Source: Hortaea werneckii (Eukaryota; Ascomycota; Dothideomycetes; Mycosphaerellales; Teratosphaeriaceae). From it: a stretch of 64,000 bases of DNA. The stretch spans positions 434,001 to 498,000 of the forward strand of contig JBAOKB010000020.1 of NCBI GenBank assembly GCA_037044905.1. Reading direction: 5' to 3'. Within the stretch, counting starts at the first letter, position 1. Each line of letters begins with the position of its first letter. A program made the translations under genes and the position numbers. The notes under the pieces were generated by a model. That model was not told the DNA's origin. It made no database searches and saw nothing but the letters and a program-made list of their open reading frames with translations. Positions 42,629 through 54,569 of this stretch are shown one piece after another.

Positions 42629-44020
42629 TCAACGATAACTGCCGCCGAGCTTATCCTGACTGACAGCACTCTCTGCGGTAGGACCTCCGCGGTATGCCGC
42701 ATCGTTCCCAGCGGCTGGCGTCGGCGGTGCAGCTGTCACTTTGTCGCCGCCTGGCGTGGTGAAGACTGGATTGTTTACCGCACCGGGCGCTGTCGCTCTA
42801 ATACCGACGCCTGGTCCGGGGGCGGAGGGTTTTTCGATTTCTGTACGTCCGGCTCCATTACCGTTCACACCAGCTGTAGCGGCCGGTTGCTTTGCATTCG
42901 ACGGTGCGACGGCGGGAGCAGGTGCGTTAACAGCACGTGCGCCAGTCCCGGGAATCTGGCCAGCATCGTGGCTCGGATGGACTCCTAGATCGTCAGCAAC
43001 GTAATCGACCCGACCAATAGCGACATTAGGCCTCGCCACATCCGCACCTGTGCTCGCATTCTCCTCATCGTAATTGAACGCCTCGGCCTCCTTATCGTTG
43101 AAATCCTGTCGCGGATTGGCAGTCTCGTACTCCAGGATCTTGACGAGACGGTAGAAAGCCACTGCCAGCAGAGCACCGAGAATGGGACCAACCCAGTAGA
43201 GCCAGTGATAGCCGGGGAAGGAATGCAGGACGACGCAAGGCCCGAAGGAGCGCGCAGGGTTGAGCGAGCCGCCGGTAAAGAAGACACCGGCCAGCTCGGC
43301 AATAAACAGAGCTAGACCGATACCGATAGGTGCCAGAAAAGTGCCTTTGTGCTTCTCGGCCGCCAGCATGAGGATCGTGAAGATCAACATTGCAGTCAGG
43401 AACATCTCTATAAAGAGACCCTGGGCAATAGACGTGCCGCCGCCGAGAGTGGTGGAAACGGCCATTTTGCCTGGATAGAGCGCTGAGACAACGCCGGAAG
43501 CAGCCATAGCACCGCAGAGCTGGGCAACGAAGACGATGATGGCGCGCATCCAGCCAATACCGCCAATGAGCGCCAAGGCTAAGGTGACGGCCGGATTGAA
43601 AAGACCTGAGCAGTAAGGGACGGATCAGTATACTCGACGACGCAGATCCGGGAGGGAGAAGATGAATTCACCTCCAGTGATCCGGAAGAACACCCACGCA
43701 TTGACCGCCAAACTGAAACCAAACGCCAGGCTGATGTACAGCAGAACGCTCGTGTTGGGCGCCTGCGTCAGGCCTCCCTGGGGCCCAGTGTCGGCACCGG
43801 CAGCGGCAGCATTGGCAACCTGCGTAGCAGCAAAGGCGAAGAAGAGGAACAGGAAGGTCCCGACAAATTCGCCAAGGAAAGCGATGAAGTGGTTGCGGGT
43901 TTTGTTAGGGAGGAAACTCAACCCTGGGAAGCGCAGGCTTTTGCGTGGTTTGTCCGGGGTAGTTTCGCGGGGTTTCTGGCCGGGTAGTGTCACGAAGCGA
44001 TCGGATTGCTTGACGTTCAT
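42629..44020 (-). CDS. Aquaporin / aquaglyceroporin (MIP family) with long C-terminal tail
   Basis: Membrane channel for water and possibly small polyols. Exons 44020-43672 and 43605-42629 (intron 66 bp) give 441 residues. Six membrane segments surround two half-helices with the pore motifs LFNPAVTLAL (start of exon 2, near residue 120) and SLNPARSFGP (Asn231). The hydrophobic core ends near residue 275 (WVGPILGALLAVAFYRLVK). About 165 residues of hydrophilic tail follow, rich in Ala, Pro and Gly. The N-terminal cytoplasmic part is about 40 residues. The pore motifs are plain NPA/NPA, which favours water transport, but substrate cannot be read securely. Confidence 0.92.
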
Positions 44021-45575
44021 GGTGGTAAGGGAGGGTTCGTGGAAGGTATAGTGGCTGTGTGCGGTGCGTGTTTCGTCCCAGGCGGAACCGCAGGTCGCCT
44101 GAGGGTGTCTAAGGATGTTCAGAGCTTTGAGAGGTTGTTGGTCGTGCGTTGCTTAGCGATCGTGAGTCTTGCAGGTCGCTGGAGTGTGTGCAGGTTTTTG
44201 CGTAGAGTCGCGCCTCGATGCGATGGAGGATCTTGGGGATCTTGGATGGGGAGGGGAAACAAAGAAGCCCCAGCGTCGGCGTGAAGAAAGTGCAGGAGCA
44301 GATGAGAGGAAGAGGAGAAAGAGCTGTATGTTGAATACAGGCAAGAAGTATACTTACCCCCGTGGTAGCAGCAGGCCGCCATGAGCACTTGCCACAATAG
44401 CGGGCGACGATGATCTGATGACGAGTCCTGCGGCTTGCCTGACGACCATGCCGCCAGTAGGAAAGACCAGAATCTTTTGGTAGAGAAATACTCGTCATGA
44501 GCCCAGGATCGGCATGCCGAGCTGGTGGGACGGGAGATGTGGAAATCTAGCTCCCTTGCGCCGATCTGCCCATCAGCCGGTTGGAGGGCGTATAGCTGGC
44601 GCCACCCGTAATCTGGCAGGTTCGGCGTAGATACATAGATAGCAGTGTCAGCAATGCGAAATAGGCCTGGTAATCGATGGTGTCGGAATCGGTTAGGAAT
44701 ACTACCAACAGACACCTATTTCGCGGAATGCTGCCATTCTGGAATTTGGTTGGTCATCAGGTAGCGTACCCATCTTTGAACTTACGCAGTCATCTACGAC
44801 TGATGGAGACGGGATTATGCGAACCACTGATAACCCGGCCTTATCACGGCTCGCAATACCGTGTAATTTACGGCCTGCCAGTCTGTGATAATACCACGAA
44901 GCATCTTGATGAGCTGTTTGGTGGTGCTTGAAACGAGCTGGCCTGACGGAAAGCTGTTCCGATGCGTAGATAACGAAGATGATTGCGGGTGGGTGCATGC
45001 CATGTGTACCATTAGTATATGTATACCTTAGTACAGAGTATACTGTACATGCAGTATGTATTTTATATAATAGAGAATTGATTGCATGTGATGAATAATA
45101 ATGGCAGTTGAAATGCGGAGTGTCTGTTACGCACAGGCCAAGCGCTCGCAACGAGTCCGAACCTAATACCCACCTACCCATACTTTCCTAGTTGTAGATC
45201 CTACTTCAGACCGCCGCTTGTCTATCTGACTATCAAGTCAATTTGACATGCTCACACTCTCTCTCTCTCTCTTCCCTGTGTCCTTGTATCGACTCTCTCA
45301 AATCCGGTGGATGCATTGCGCCTTCCTGCGGGCTTATGCCTAGCCGCCGGTCCGAACTCGCCCGCGCGCGCGTGATCGTCATCGACTGAGCCTCCATGTC
45401 CCACTTGACCCCAGCGTGACTGACTCGGCCTTGACTGTACGCACCCAAGAGCACCACCGGACTCTTGCAGTCGGGACAACCAGTCCAGTCCAGTCCGGAT
45501 GCGTACCGCGCAATCTCCATCATCACTGCGTGGCCACCAGGTGTAGATCCCCATATATCGCACACGCCGGCCGAG
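44021..45575. other. Long intergenic region, divergent promoters, with microsatellites
   Basis: About 1.56 kb between the aquaporin start (minus) and the RING-protein start (plus). It includes an AT-rich stretch near 45008-45085, a (CT)8 microsatellite at 45257-45272 and a CG run at 45363-45372. A 198-codon minus-strand ORF at 44119-44715 has no family resemblance and I do not call it a gene. Both flanking promoters should be here. Confidence 0.45.
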
Positions 45576-48268
45576 ATGCGGCCTATCCGCTTCCTGCTCA
45601 CCCTAGCGACATGCATCTTAACCTTCTTTCTCCTCCTCTTCATCGGGCCATGGCGGGCCAGTACCCAAGAAGATCTCGAGGAGCGCAGCAACTTACGCAC
45701 CTATTTCAACTGGCGGACTCCTTCCTCGCTCTTTCCGCCTTCAGCCATCATCAGCTTGACAGACGATAACTCGACATTTTTCCTGGCTCGACCTGCTGCG
45801 TTTGGGCCAGTACTACCTGCGAGGAGCTTAAGTGGACAGTTGTGGGTTGGAAGCGGGTTTGCAGATGATCACCTGAGAGGCGATGTTGGAGGTTTAGAGG
45901 GAGAGCTAGGCTGTAGTGACATTCCGGATTGGGAGAGGGAGTACCATGTCGCCGACAGTAGGGTCGAGCAGGCGAGTAAAAGCGGCAAGAGCAAGAGAGG
46001 GTTGCCAACAGAGACACAAGGTGTCCAAGATGTGGAAGATGACGAGGGACTAGGTCAAGACGATGGGACCGACGATCATCTGCATCACCCACTACTGCCT
46101 TCTGACGGCTTGAAGACCAATGGTCAGTCTCTAGGCAGAAAGCCGACTCATGCGGACATACAAAGTCTGCAGGAGGGCGCCGAGATAGCTGGAAAAGTCG
46201 TTCTCCTAAGCAGAGGAGGGTGTGGCTTTTTGGAAAAGGTCAAATGGGTGCAGAGAAGAGGAGGCGTTGCGTTGATCGTTGGCGACGACATTCGAGGTGG
46301 CCCATTGGTCACGATGTATGCTCGCGGCGACACATCCAACGTTACGATACCGGCTCTTTTTACTTCACATACGACCGCGCATCTGCTTTCCAGCTTGATT
46401 CCGTCCGGACGTACTTTGGACGACCTATCAGCTGAAGAAGCTGCGAGGCTTGGCTTGGCCCTAGGTGAACAAACCCGCAAGAAAGGTCCGGCGCCCGATA
46501 CACCGAATTTCACGACTACTTCTGTTGCTGTCAAGGGAACTTCGACGCCGAAACCCAGACAGCAGGACAAACTCGGTAAGGTAGCTCAGTCTCATGCGGA
46601 TTCTCAAGACGCTGTGCCTTCGGAGTCTCAAGGCTGGTTTCGGTCTCTATTTTCCGGGGGCGGCGGGCGAGGCAAGCATGAGGATAGTCGTCGTCCACCG
46701 AGTAGCGGTAAGATCGGGTGGGTTCTTCAAGAGGAATTTGAAGATGACCAGGAGATTGTTGAGGATGGCTCGGCTGGCAAAAGAACCTCGTCAACTGCTT
46801 CAAGTGCCGCCTTATCAACCAAGACTTCAGTCAGGAGCTCGGAAGATGGCTTCGTAATCGGTGTTCAAGACTGGAGAGATCCGGACCTAGTGGCAGAACA
46901 GAAAGAGAGACAGAAGGCTTCAACTGATACTTCGACTTCCCTGAGTTCGACCGTCGCTGGAGCCACTAGAGTACCGAAGCATGGGCCCAAGGGCGGCAGC
47001 ATCATGCCTGGTAGTGGCGAATACGGGAAGGGTGTGCATGAGGCTGTCGAACCAGGCGTCGTCGCCAATCAGCATGCCGCAAAGCAAGAAACAAATATTA
47101 AACCCCCAATGAGGCAGAGCAGCAATTGGCTACTTCGACTGTTCTCCTCGGAATCTGTCATGAAGGAATTCAAGGCAGATGGGCTTCCTACGAAGACGGC
47201 CACCAAGGTCCAGGATCCAACAAGTCATCCAACCAAAGCAAAGCCTCTTCATCAGCAACACGAAGTACAGGATGACTTCCCACGACACGATGGACTCTGG
47301 GTAACACTCACACCGACATCAATGTCCTCGTCACCGTTCTTCGATACTCTACTTGTCCTAGTAGTCTCCCCCCTCGTCACACTAACAGTCGTCTACGCCC
47401 TCTTACTCCTCCGTTCAAGGATCCGGCGAAGACGATGGCGAGCTCCCAAGAGCGTCGTCGAGCGTCTACCTGTCCGAACATACCAGACTATGCCAAGCAC
47501 CGCGAGCTCTAGCAGCTCAACCATTTCCGCCGTGTCTGCACCAGCTGTCAGCGCTGCAACGCCATTACTCCCAAGCAGCGCTCGACCAATCAGCACACGG
47601 TCACGACCGCGCGCCAGAACCGCCTCGGAGATTCCTGCGCAGAATTCTTCTCTCCGTTCGGGCGAAAGCATGGCTAGCCCTTCATTAGACGAAGTCGAGG
47701 AGAAACGCGCGGCGGGATTGGCAGAGTGGCGGCGCCGGTACGGCGGCAGACAACGGGAATGCGTCGTTTGTCTGGAAGAGTACGTCGACGGCGTGAGCCG
47801 GGTCATGAGTTTACCTTGCGGTCACGAGTTCCACGAGGGATGCATGTAAGTTTCTTTCCCCCCCCTTTTTTTCTTGTCTCCCTACTTGATAAACCCCAAC
47901 CTCAAGTCCTAACGCTAATCCTTTCTCCCCGGCACAGTACACCCTGGCTCACGACCCGACGCCGCACCTGTCCCATCTGCAAAGGCGACGTCGTCCGCTC
48001 GCTCGCCCGCAACAATCTCGGCGCTTCCGCTTCTTCTTCCTCTTCTCCTCCTCCTCCTCCTCCTCATTCTTCACAACCACCACCATCTCTGCCTCCTCAG
48101 CAATACCACGACGATCCCGCCGAGCAAGATGAGGGGGAGCTGCACGAGCAGGTCGCTACGAGTAGGCATCCGGATACTGCTGCTGCTGCTGCTGCGCAAC
48201 AGCAGCAGCAGCCGGTCAGCCGCGCGGACGAGGATCTGGAGGATCTCGAGCGGGGCGGTTGGCGGTGA
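45576..48268 (+). CDS. PA-TM-RING ubiquitin ligase
   Basis: Membrane-bound E3 ubiquitin ligase of the endosome/vacuole or Golgi type. Exons 45576-47845 and 47938-48268 (intron 92 bp, inside the RING) give 866 residues. The first ATG is 45576; an N-terminal signal anchor is FLLTLATCILTFFLLLFIGP. A protease-associated domain spans roughly residues 75-310 with a long insertion, and contains GKVVLLSRGGCGFLEKVKWVQ. A disordered Ser-rich stretch follows, then a membrane segment near residue 587-612 (LLVLVVSPLVTLTVVYALLLL). The RING-H2 finger runs from Cys729 (ECVVCLEEY) through LPCGHEFHEGC to TCPICK. The tail has poly-Ser, poly-Pro, poly-Ala and poly-Gln runs. Ending at 48268 follows the frame of the second exon. 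Confidence 0.9.
48034..48066 (+). repeat. CTC/TTC trinucleotide repeat coding for Ser and Pro runs
   Basis: A run of TTC/TCC/CTC triplets in the last exon of the RING protein encodes consecutive Ser and then Pro residues. It is likely to vary in length between strains. Confidence 0.7.
48177..48212 (+). repeat. CTG/CAG trinucleotide inverted repeat coding for Ala and Gln runs
   Basis: Six CTG units are followed after GCA/CAA by four CAG units, so the DNA (and mRNA) could fold back on itself into a hairpin. In frame it encodes Ala then Gln runs in the tail of the RING protein. Confidence 0.75.
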
Positions 48269-49363
48269 TGGCTCTCCTTGTTCAAGAAGCGAAAAGTCCC
48301 TTTCGCTATCTTGCCTTTCCTCTCTTCATATCCCTCTCTTTCTCTTTGAGGAGCAAAAGAAGCATAGCAAAGTCCTTTTTGACACAAATGGGGGGGGATA
48401 GGGGGGAGCCAGTAACTCGACCCCAATGCTTACCGCTCCAGTGTCTTTTTAGGGTCTTCTCATTCGTGCGGCGTTTTCATTGGTTCGGTGTTGGGGAGGG
48501 AGGACGGGGGAGGAAGGATGGGAATGGGAAGGAAATGAAAAGGGAAGGCAAGGGGAGAGAAATGGGGGACCTATGGTTGGCAAAAATGGGAATTTTTTTC
48601 GTTATGATACCCTCCTTTTTGTATGCTTTCCTTTTCACTCGTCTACCAGAAAAGCGATTTTTTTAAAATGGTTCTTCTTTTCGTTTCTTTTCTTCTTTTT
48701 CCCTCAATGGTTTCGGACGAATTCTGCTGCTCGCGGCTTCTGTGCGCCTTGCCTTTCACCTATTCGAAAAGCGACTATTCGACCAGCCTATCTAGCATTG
48801 CTGAAGCATCCGTGATTAAACTTCTGTGGCACTCTAGGGCTTCCGGAAGGCGAACGGGAAGGCAGACGAGAGCTTGGTTTAAGAGTGGTGGACGGTGACT
48901 TGATGAAGTCTTTGCCAGCTTTCTCGTCTGGTTCGCTATCTCATCGTGGCTCCCCTCCGTCATGTCTCTCGACATGCTTCTCGCTCTGCCATTGCCTTTC
49001 TTCCTTTTACGCATCTACCTTCATTAAGACCCTCCTTCCGTGTTGCCTCCGACTTGACCTTGGCCTAACCTTCTGCCTCTGACGGACAGCTTCACCGTGA
49101 TGGGGATTTTGCTGCATCTCGTCATGAGATTTGAAAGCAAGCAGGAAAACTGACGTGCAAAGATCTCAACATCAAGCTCGGGGTAGATGAATGTGGAATG
49201 ATAACATCCCTTCTCTCTCTCACTTCGGGCGTATAGAGGCCAATTACCCCTACTGCAAGGGCAGACGCAAACGTACCAGGAATTCCCATTCCCCGGCATG
49301 GTCTTTCATCCGAAGTCCCGCCACATCCAATTCGAAGGCGGAACAAGGGAGGAGAAGCTCTCT
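48269..49363. other. Long intergenic region, convergent 3' ends
   Basis: 1.1 kb between the RING-protein stop and the small mitochondrial-type ORF's stop. It has T-rich stretches (48590-48720) that suggest a long 3' UTR. An ORF at 49122-49346 on the minus strand contains a hydrophobic stretch (SALAVGVIGLYTP) but gives no family match and no start I trust. Confidence 0.4.
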
Positions 49364-49711
49364 CTAATCGCGGAACTGCTGCCTAAGAAACAAAAACCCT
49401 CCCACCGTCCCACCCAACGCCATCGGGACGCCGACCAACCAGGTGGCGATCCCGCGCGCTTGGGTCCGATGCTCCTCGTTCATCGTCTCGCCTTCCTTGC
49501 GCAGGTGCTCCATGCCCGGTTTCGTCGCGCTGAGTTCCGATACGAGATGGCCTAGGGATGCGCCGCCGAAGGAGGGTTTGTGCTCGGCGCCGTAGAAGAG
49601 CGATCCATCGTCCACGGGGGGTTTCTTTGCTGGTCTTCGAGCAGTCGTGGAGAAATACCTTCCTGGGGAGGTTGAACCGAGGGAACGGGTGATTGGACGA
49701 ATCGGTGGCAT
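49364..49711 (-). CDS. Small protein with mitochondrial presequence and C-terminal membrane segment
   Basis: Single-exon ORF of 115 residues, ATG 49711. The N-terminus is basic and hydroxylated without acidic residues (PPIRPITRSLGS, then RYFSTTARRPAKK), the pattern of a cleaved mitochondrial presequence. A hydrophilic middle contains HLVSELSATKPGMEHLRKE. A hydrophobic segment near the end, WLVGVPMALGGTVGGFLFL, followed by RQQFRD, suggests an inner-membrane anchor. I do not recognise the family; assembly factors and small respiratory-chain subunits have this layout. Supported mainly by composition and length. Confidence 0.55.
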   Translation of the reverse strand: MPPIRPITRSLGSTSPGRYFSTTARRPAKKPPVDDGSLFYGAEHKPSFGGASLGHLVSELSATKPGMEHLRKEGETMNEEHRTQARGIATWLVGVPMALGGTVGGFLFLRQQFRD

Positions 49712-50590
49712 CTTCTATTCTGTCTGTCTTTCTGCTTTCTTTCCTTTGGAGTAGAGCCTGGTTTGGAGATATAAGACTGCTGTATCTTTGTTGTGAAGAG
49801 GAAATGTGAAGACGATGATGACATGGATGGTTCTTAGTAAGCAAGGAAACTCCCGCCTGTGGACCTCACCTGTCAGCTCTGTTCCTGGGCAGTCGGACCT
49901 CTTGGGCCTGGTCCATTCTGTACAGGCTGCGGCGGTTTCTCCTTGTACAACAGAGCCATGTTCTCTGCTATAGCTGCCTTTGGATTTGTGTAATCCATGG
50001 ATTGAATTGCCCGACAAGCCTCCTCGTAGCGAGGCCACTAAGATCTGGCTCGGCTCCGCAAGTTCCTGGTCGGAGGAGCGGTCAGCCCACGCGAAGGATT
50101 GGCGTGCAGCATCGCCTCTGCGGCTCTCGCACGGCCTCGTCCCATCTCCAACATGAGAGCAACGGCGCTCTGATCTTCTCACAAGTAGTCGCTAGAAATA
50201 CGCCTATTGCACAGCGGGTCCGTTCCCCCTTGCACGCACAAGCCTTAGACTGGTGCGGAATCAGTGTCGTCGGTGCGGAGGCAGTAGTCCTGCCTCTTCT
50301 GCTGCTGTCGACAAAAGGCTCACCGGTCACCCTCGCCAAGTAGCGCCATTCTTCGGATGTAGAAAGGCGCTCACGGATTACTGCCTTCTATGCAGTCTTC
50401 GGCAGAACCTGCGTCTTTTGTACAGCTTGGCAGTGAGTTGTCATGCTGTTTCATTGCGTGCAGTATCTAGACTGGTCTGTGTCGGCCGATGAGGCCAGTG
50501 CAAATGTCTAGCTGACTGGTACTTGCCATCCTTGAGCAATTCTACATTCCATCTTCAATTTTGTGCCCGTGAGGAAGGCTATCGGTAGAG
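49712..50590. other. Intergenic, divergent promoters
   Basis: 879 bp between outward-facing starts of the small mitochondrial-type gene and the CorA-like gene. No gene or repeat recognised. Confidence 0.4.
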
Positions 50591-53129
50591 ATGGAGAATT
50601 CGCAAGAGATCAACGAACTGTTGGTGCGTCTTGACGCACAGCGAGATGCCTTTCTCGAGAGTTTCCGGGCGGTCCATGAGCTACTCGCACAGAATATAGC
50701 GGCCTCAGCAGGAGCTTCCTCGGGACAACCTGCCGCTTCCACTGGCACGCCAACGTCTGAGCCCGAGCAACGTTCGCCACGACCATCTGTTACACGTCCA
50801 GACCTGGCTCGTGTAGCACACATTCGCAAGACGTCAACTGGTCTCAATACAATCACCACTTCCTCCGGCTCGAGAAGGACAGGCGAGGATTCTGATAACG
50901 ATGATGACGGAGAAGACTACTACGTCTCAACGCCTCTAGAGCCTCGAAGCCATGACGAAGAAAGTCTACGCAAGCACCTCCAATCTTACAAATGGAATCC
51001 CTATGGAGCTAAGATACTGGAGACCGTCATTGACGCGCCGTCTCGTATGCTTCAGAGCCCTCTGATGCCTATGCAGAAAGGGCCAGTAGAAGATGGCAGC
51101 CACTACAGTCATTGCCAGGTCTTCGACGTCGGACCAGACGGTAAGCCACAGAATCATGCAGTTATAGACGAGCCGCATAGGATGATTTCTTACAATTCAT
51201 TCTAGGCGCACCCCTCCAGTTCGAGACGTCCAACATTGAGCGAGAGACCTCAAGAGCCAACGCCATTTGGCAAGCGATCAGAGAAGTCAATCAGCCTTCC
51301 AAGGACCGCTTGGCGGTCGGCCGCATCACGGTGCTTCGAGAGCTGAGTCCCATTTTGTTTGGCGCAGTTCACCACACGCTGCATCAGGACTTCGACATGG
51401 ACGAGCTGTTCCGCCACTTGGTGGTATCTGACGGCACTTCGGCAAACATGCACCGCGCATTCGATGATGATGTGCGCAGGCAGAGGAGCTTTGTTTTCAA
51501 TTTTGAGTACTTCACGGTAATTTATATCTCCATATCCTTACGTTTGGTCAAGGCTGATATGTAGTGAAAATGACAGATAATTGGAGAGAGTCCTGCTCGA
51601 GAGCCAATGTGAGTCCCCTATTCGATTTGGCCTCTGCAATGGACCGTTGCGCTGACAACAGACCTGCAGGAAATGGCAGCTTTCTGATCGGCAGGGTAAG
51701 CGCCGTGAGCACAATATTGCCGTCACTAGATGCAGCTCTGTAGTTGCGCTTGTTTTGAACGGCAAAGCCATTCAAAAAGTCAAGAACCCTTCAAGGCACC
51801 GTGCAGGTAGTTATGGCTATGCTTATGACCCCTGGTCTTCATGGCAAGTGCTGAACTTGCAATGCTATCCTGACTGGCATGCGAGCATGGACGTCCATGA
51901 TGCAACGCAACATTATGTCAATGGTCCCGAAGCCTTCATGGTCACACTGTTGGGAGAGTACAGGGATGCCCAGAAACGTTTTGAGCACGTATACAGGGAG
52001 ATCTCAGACTTGATAATGCCTCCACTCGAATTCATGTTTGATTCGGATATCAGAGATCGCTTGCTGTTTGAAGATGAGTTCTTCACAATGTCACGCAGGT
52101 ACTTTTGGGGTGCGTCCATGCTACCAACATTTGAAAGCCTGGATACTGTGCTGACTTAGTCTTCGTTTCATAACAGCCTACCAAACTCTCGGATTGATGA
52201 ACGAGAGTATAATCTCAATGATAGATGCTTACGAGCGTACGTTCACAGATGAAGTCTGGGCGGGTCGACACCGAACACTCTGGCCATTGCTTGATCAGAA
52301 TTCGCCTCGCAACAGGCACTACAAAGAAAAAAGAATGGCTCCTCTCCGTGCCAAATTCGATGCCGAAATGGATAACCTCCGAAGGCTCGTAGCGAAGAAC
52401 GACCTCCGGCGCGAGAAGATCACGGGTCTGAAAGAAGATCTCTTCACGGGGACCTCCATTCAAGAGAGTCGGAAGTCTGTTGAGAATACGGAAATCACGA
52501 TACAGCAGGGCCACAATATTAAGCTGCTCACGCTGGTCTCCATCTTCTTCCTGCCGCTGACGTTCGTGACGTCGGTGTTTGGAATGTCCAGTAGGTGTTC
52601 ACACACCCAACAATACGCCAGTCCGACTTTGCTGACATCTATAGACATGCCGACGGCTCAAAGCTACAAGACTTTCGGCATCGTTACTGCCGTTGTATGC
52701 GTGCCCTTCTTCGTTCTGATAGGCTCGCTAAATACCACAAGAGGCATGCACTTCTGGCGCGAGAAGAGCCGGGTAGCGCTTTATAAGCTGGGCATCTTCC
52801 TAGCCTGGCTCTTTGGATGCGGACGCAAGAGGAACGATAAAGAGATGGACCTGGACGATGATTTGGACGCTGACATCGAGCCACTTCCCTTGCGTAGGTC
52901 AATGACACCATCGAACCCTAGAGATGCTAGGATGCGTCGAGTGGGTACAATGCAAAACGGCCATCTGTCTCGCCACTCCGTCGAGATGAAAAAGGTCGAG
53001 AGTAGGGACAAGGATAGGAGCTCAGGAGACCAACCCGCGGCTGGTCTCCAGACTTCACAGACTTCTCGTCTGGCTGAGATGTGGTCGGAGGAGCGTCGAC
53101 GCACGCTGAAGTTCAGCTCTAACGTCTAG
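50591..53129 (+). CDS. CorA-like divalent metal transporter, seven exons
   Basis: Membrane channel/transporter for Mg2+ or related ions (CorA/ZntB superfamily). I chain 50591-51140, 51206-51516, 51577-51608 (32 nt), 51670-51695 (26 nt), 51744-52109, 52177-52590 and 52645-53129, with introns of 48-67 bp. All phases fit and the product is 727 residues. The N-terminal 150 residues are acidic and Ser-rich. The cytoplasmic CorA domain has long helices (ISDLIMPPLEFM, LRAKFDAEMDNLRRLV). Two membrane segments near 544-565 and 577-595 flank the loop FGMSNMPTAQ; the family signature GMN is altered to GMSN, and the last intron splits its Asn codon. The C-terminal tail is basic. Fungal relatives often have this changed loop, so metal selectivity is open. 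Confidence 0.85.
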
Positions 53130-54569
53130 TCATAGTGGCTGCTCTGGATGGAGGGTATGAATAATCGGTATAACGATCGACGCCAAGTTACATCCTGCTC
53201 GAAGATCTAGAGCTCCAGGTCAAGCTCGATAATAGCCTTTTTCTAGCACTGCAGTCCAACGGGCCCGTCTCGCAACTGATCTCGTGGTCGAAAGACATCT
53301 ACTGCCCTCGTATCCTGCCGCATTTCCTTGGCATGCATGGAATATATGTACCCCGCATCTATTTTTCTCCTCCCAACCCCAGCTCTATGGAGACGTACTG
53401 AGCACTGTCATAGATACAGCAAGACAATACATAAGCAGGCACGGTGTGATGCAGACTACCAGATAAGCTTTCCAGTCAAAATACAGCTTTTACGTTCTGC
53501 CTCACCAGTAGGCTTTCACCGTTGGGATCTGACCACATGGCAGATCGCCGAGACGAATAGGCAAGCTCGAGCTTAAAGCATCCTTTCGAGCCTGGACTAG
53601 ATCTTTTCACCTGCGGCTTGCTCGGCTCTTTTTTGGTTTGCTGTAATACCTTGTATCCCCACCCGGCTCTACGACGACAACGAATCCGATGCTTGCTTGA
53701 ATGCTCTGCAAAGCGGGTTTTACGTAGCGGGTACATTGTGCATTGAGCTCGTTCTATTTACGGTGTTGAGTATGAAGAGATCCCTGGATCTGGTCGTTGA
53801 AGCTAATCGAAACTGATTAAGCGGATGTGTACATCGACACACGGCTTTCGTTGTTTGCGGATGTACTTGATGGGCCTGATAGGGCAAGACTCCTACAATC
53901 TTCCCTCGAGAATTACAAATTGCTTTCGAAATCAGTAAACAAGCAGCGACGCGGGCAGCGAGAAGAGGACTGGTCTTTCCTCTTCGTGTGCTTTAGCTTG
54001 CAAGGGAGGTCCTGGTCCTTAGAGCCGCCCGCAATATCAATAATCTTACATGAACTCTACGGCTTGGGCACACGAGTTACATAAGTCGAGGAATAGAAGA
54101 CTTGATCCCATCAGCGTGCATTAGCTCCAGCGACGACTCTCTAACGCAAGACTCTGGCGCAATCCAGGAAGCATCTAGCCTATCATTGTCAAAATCACTC
54201 TTGGCCGGTATGCACTGCTAGACAACGATGGCCTGTCTCTTGCTTGTGGAGTGATTGAGCGCATGACGGCTTTCGTACAGCTACTCACACTCTTTGAGCT
54301 GGTCGATGACCCAAGAAGGCGATACGAGACGCCACCAATATTGTGTGTTGACTGGTCTTGCATCGATCTGCCGCGATTGATCAGGCAATGGGACCGTCAA
54401 CTTCAAGAAGAGCAGGTGAGTGAGCCTTGAGGCTGTTTGCACCACTGCAGCATATAAAAGATGGCACTGCCCAAGAAGAATATCACTACTTACAATCGTT
54501 GACAATTTCACAGGGAAAAAGTATCTTAACTTCTCCACTCTCGTTCGCACCTTCAATTCAAAAGGCAAC
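53130..54569. other. Intergenic, nothing recognised
   Basis: 1.44 kb between two plus-strand genes. Small ORFs lack motifs. The last few hundred bases should hold the promoter of the secreted Thr/Lys-rich protein gene. Confidence 0.4.

Noticed and set aside
44119..44715. 198-codon minus-strand ORF upstream of the aquaporin
   Set aside because: No recognisable domain, Ser/His/Leu low-complexity content and no splice support; more likely leader or intergenic DNA.
49122..49346. Short minus-strand ORF with a hydrophobic stretch (SALAVGVIGLYTP)
   Set aside because: Could be a tiny membrane protein, but no start or splice pattern is convincing.
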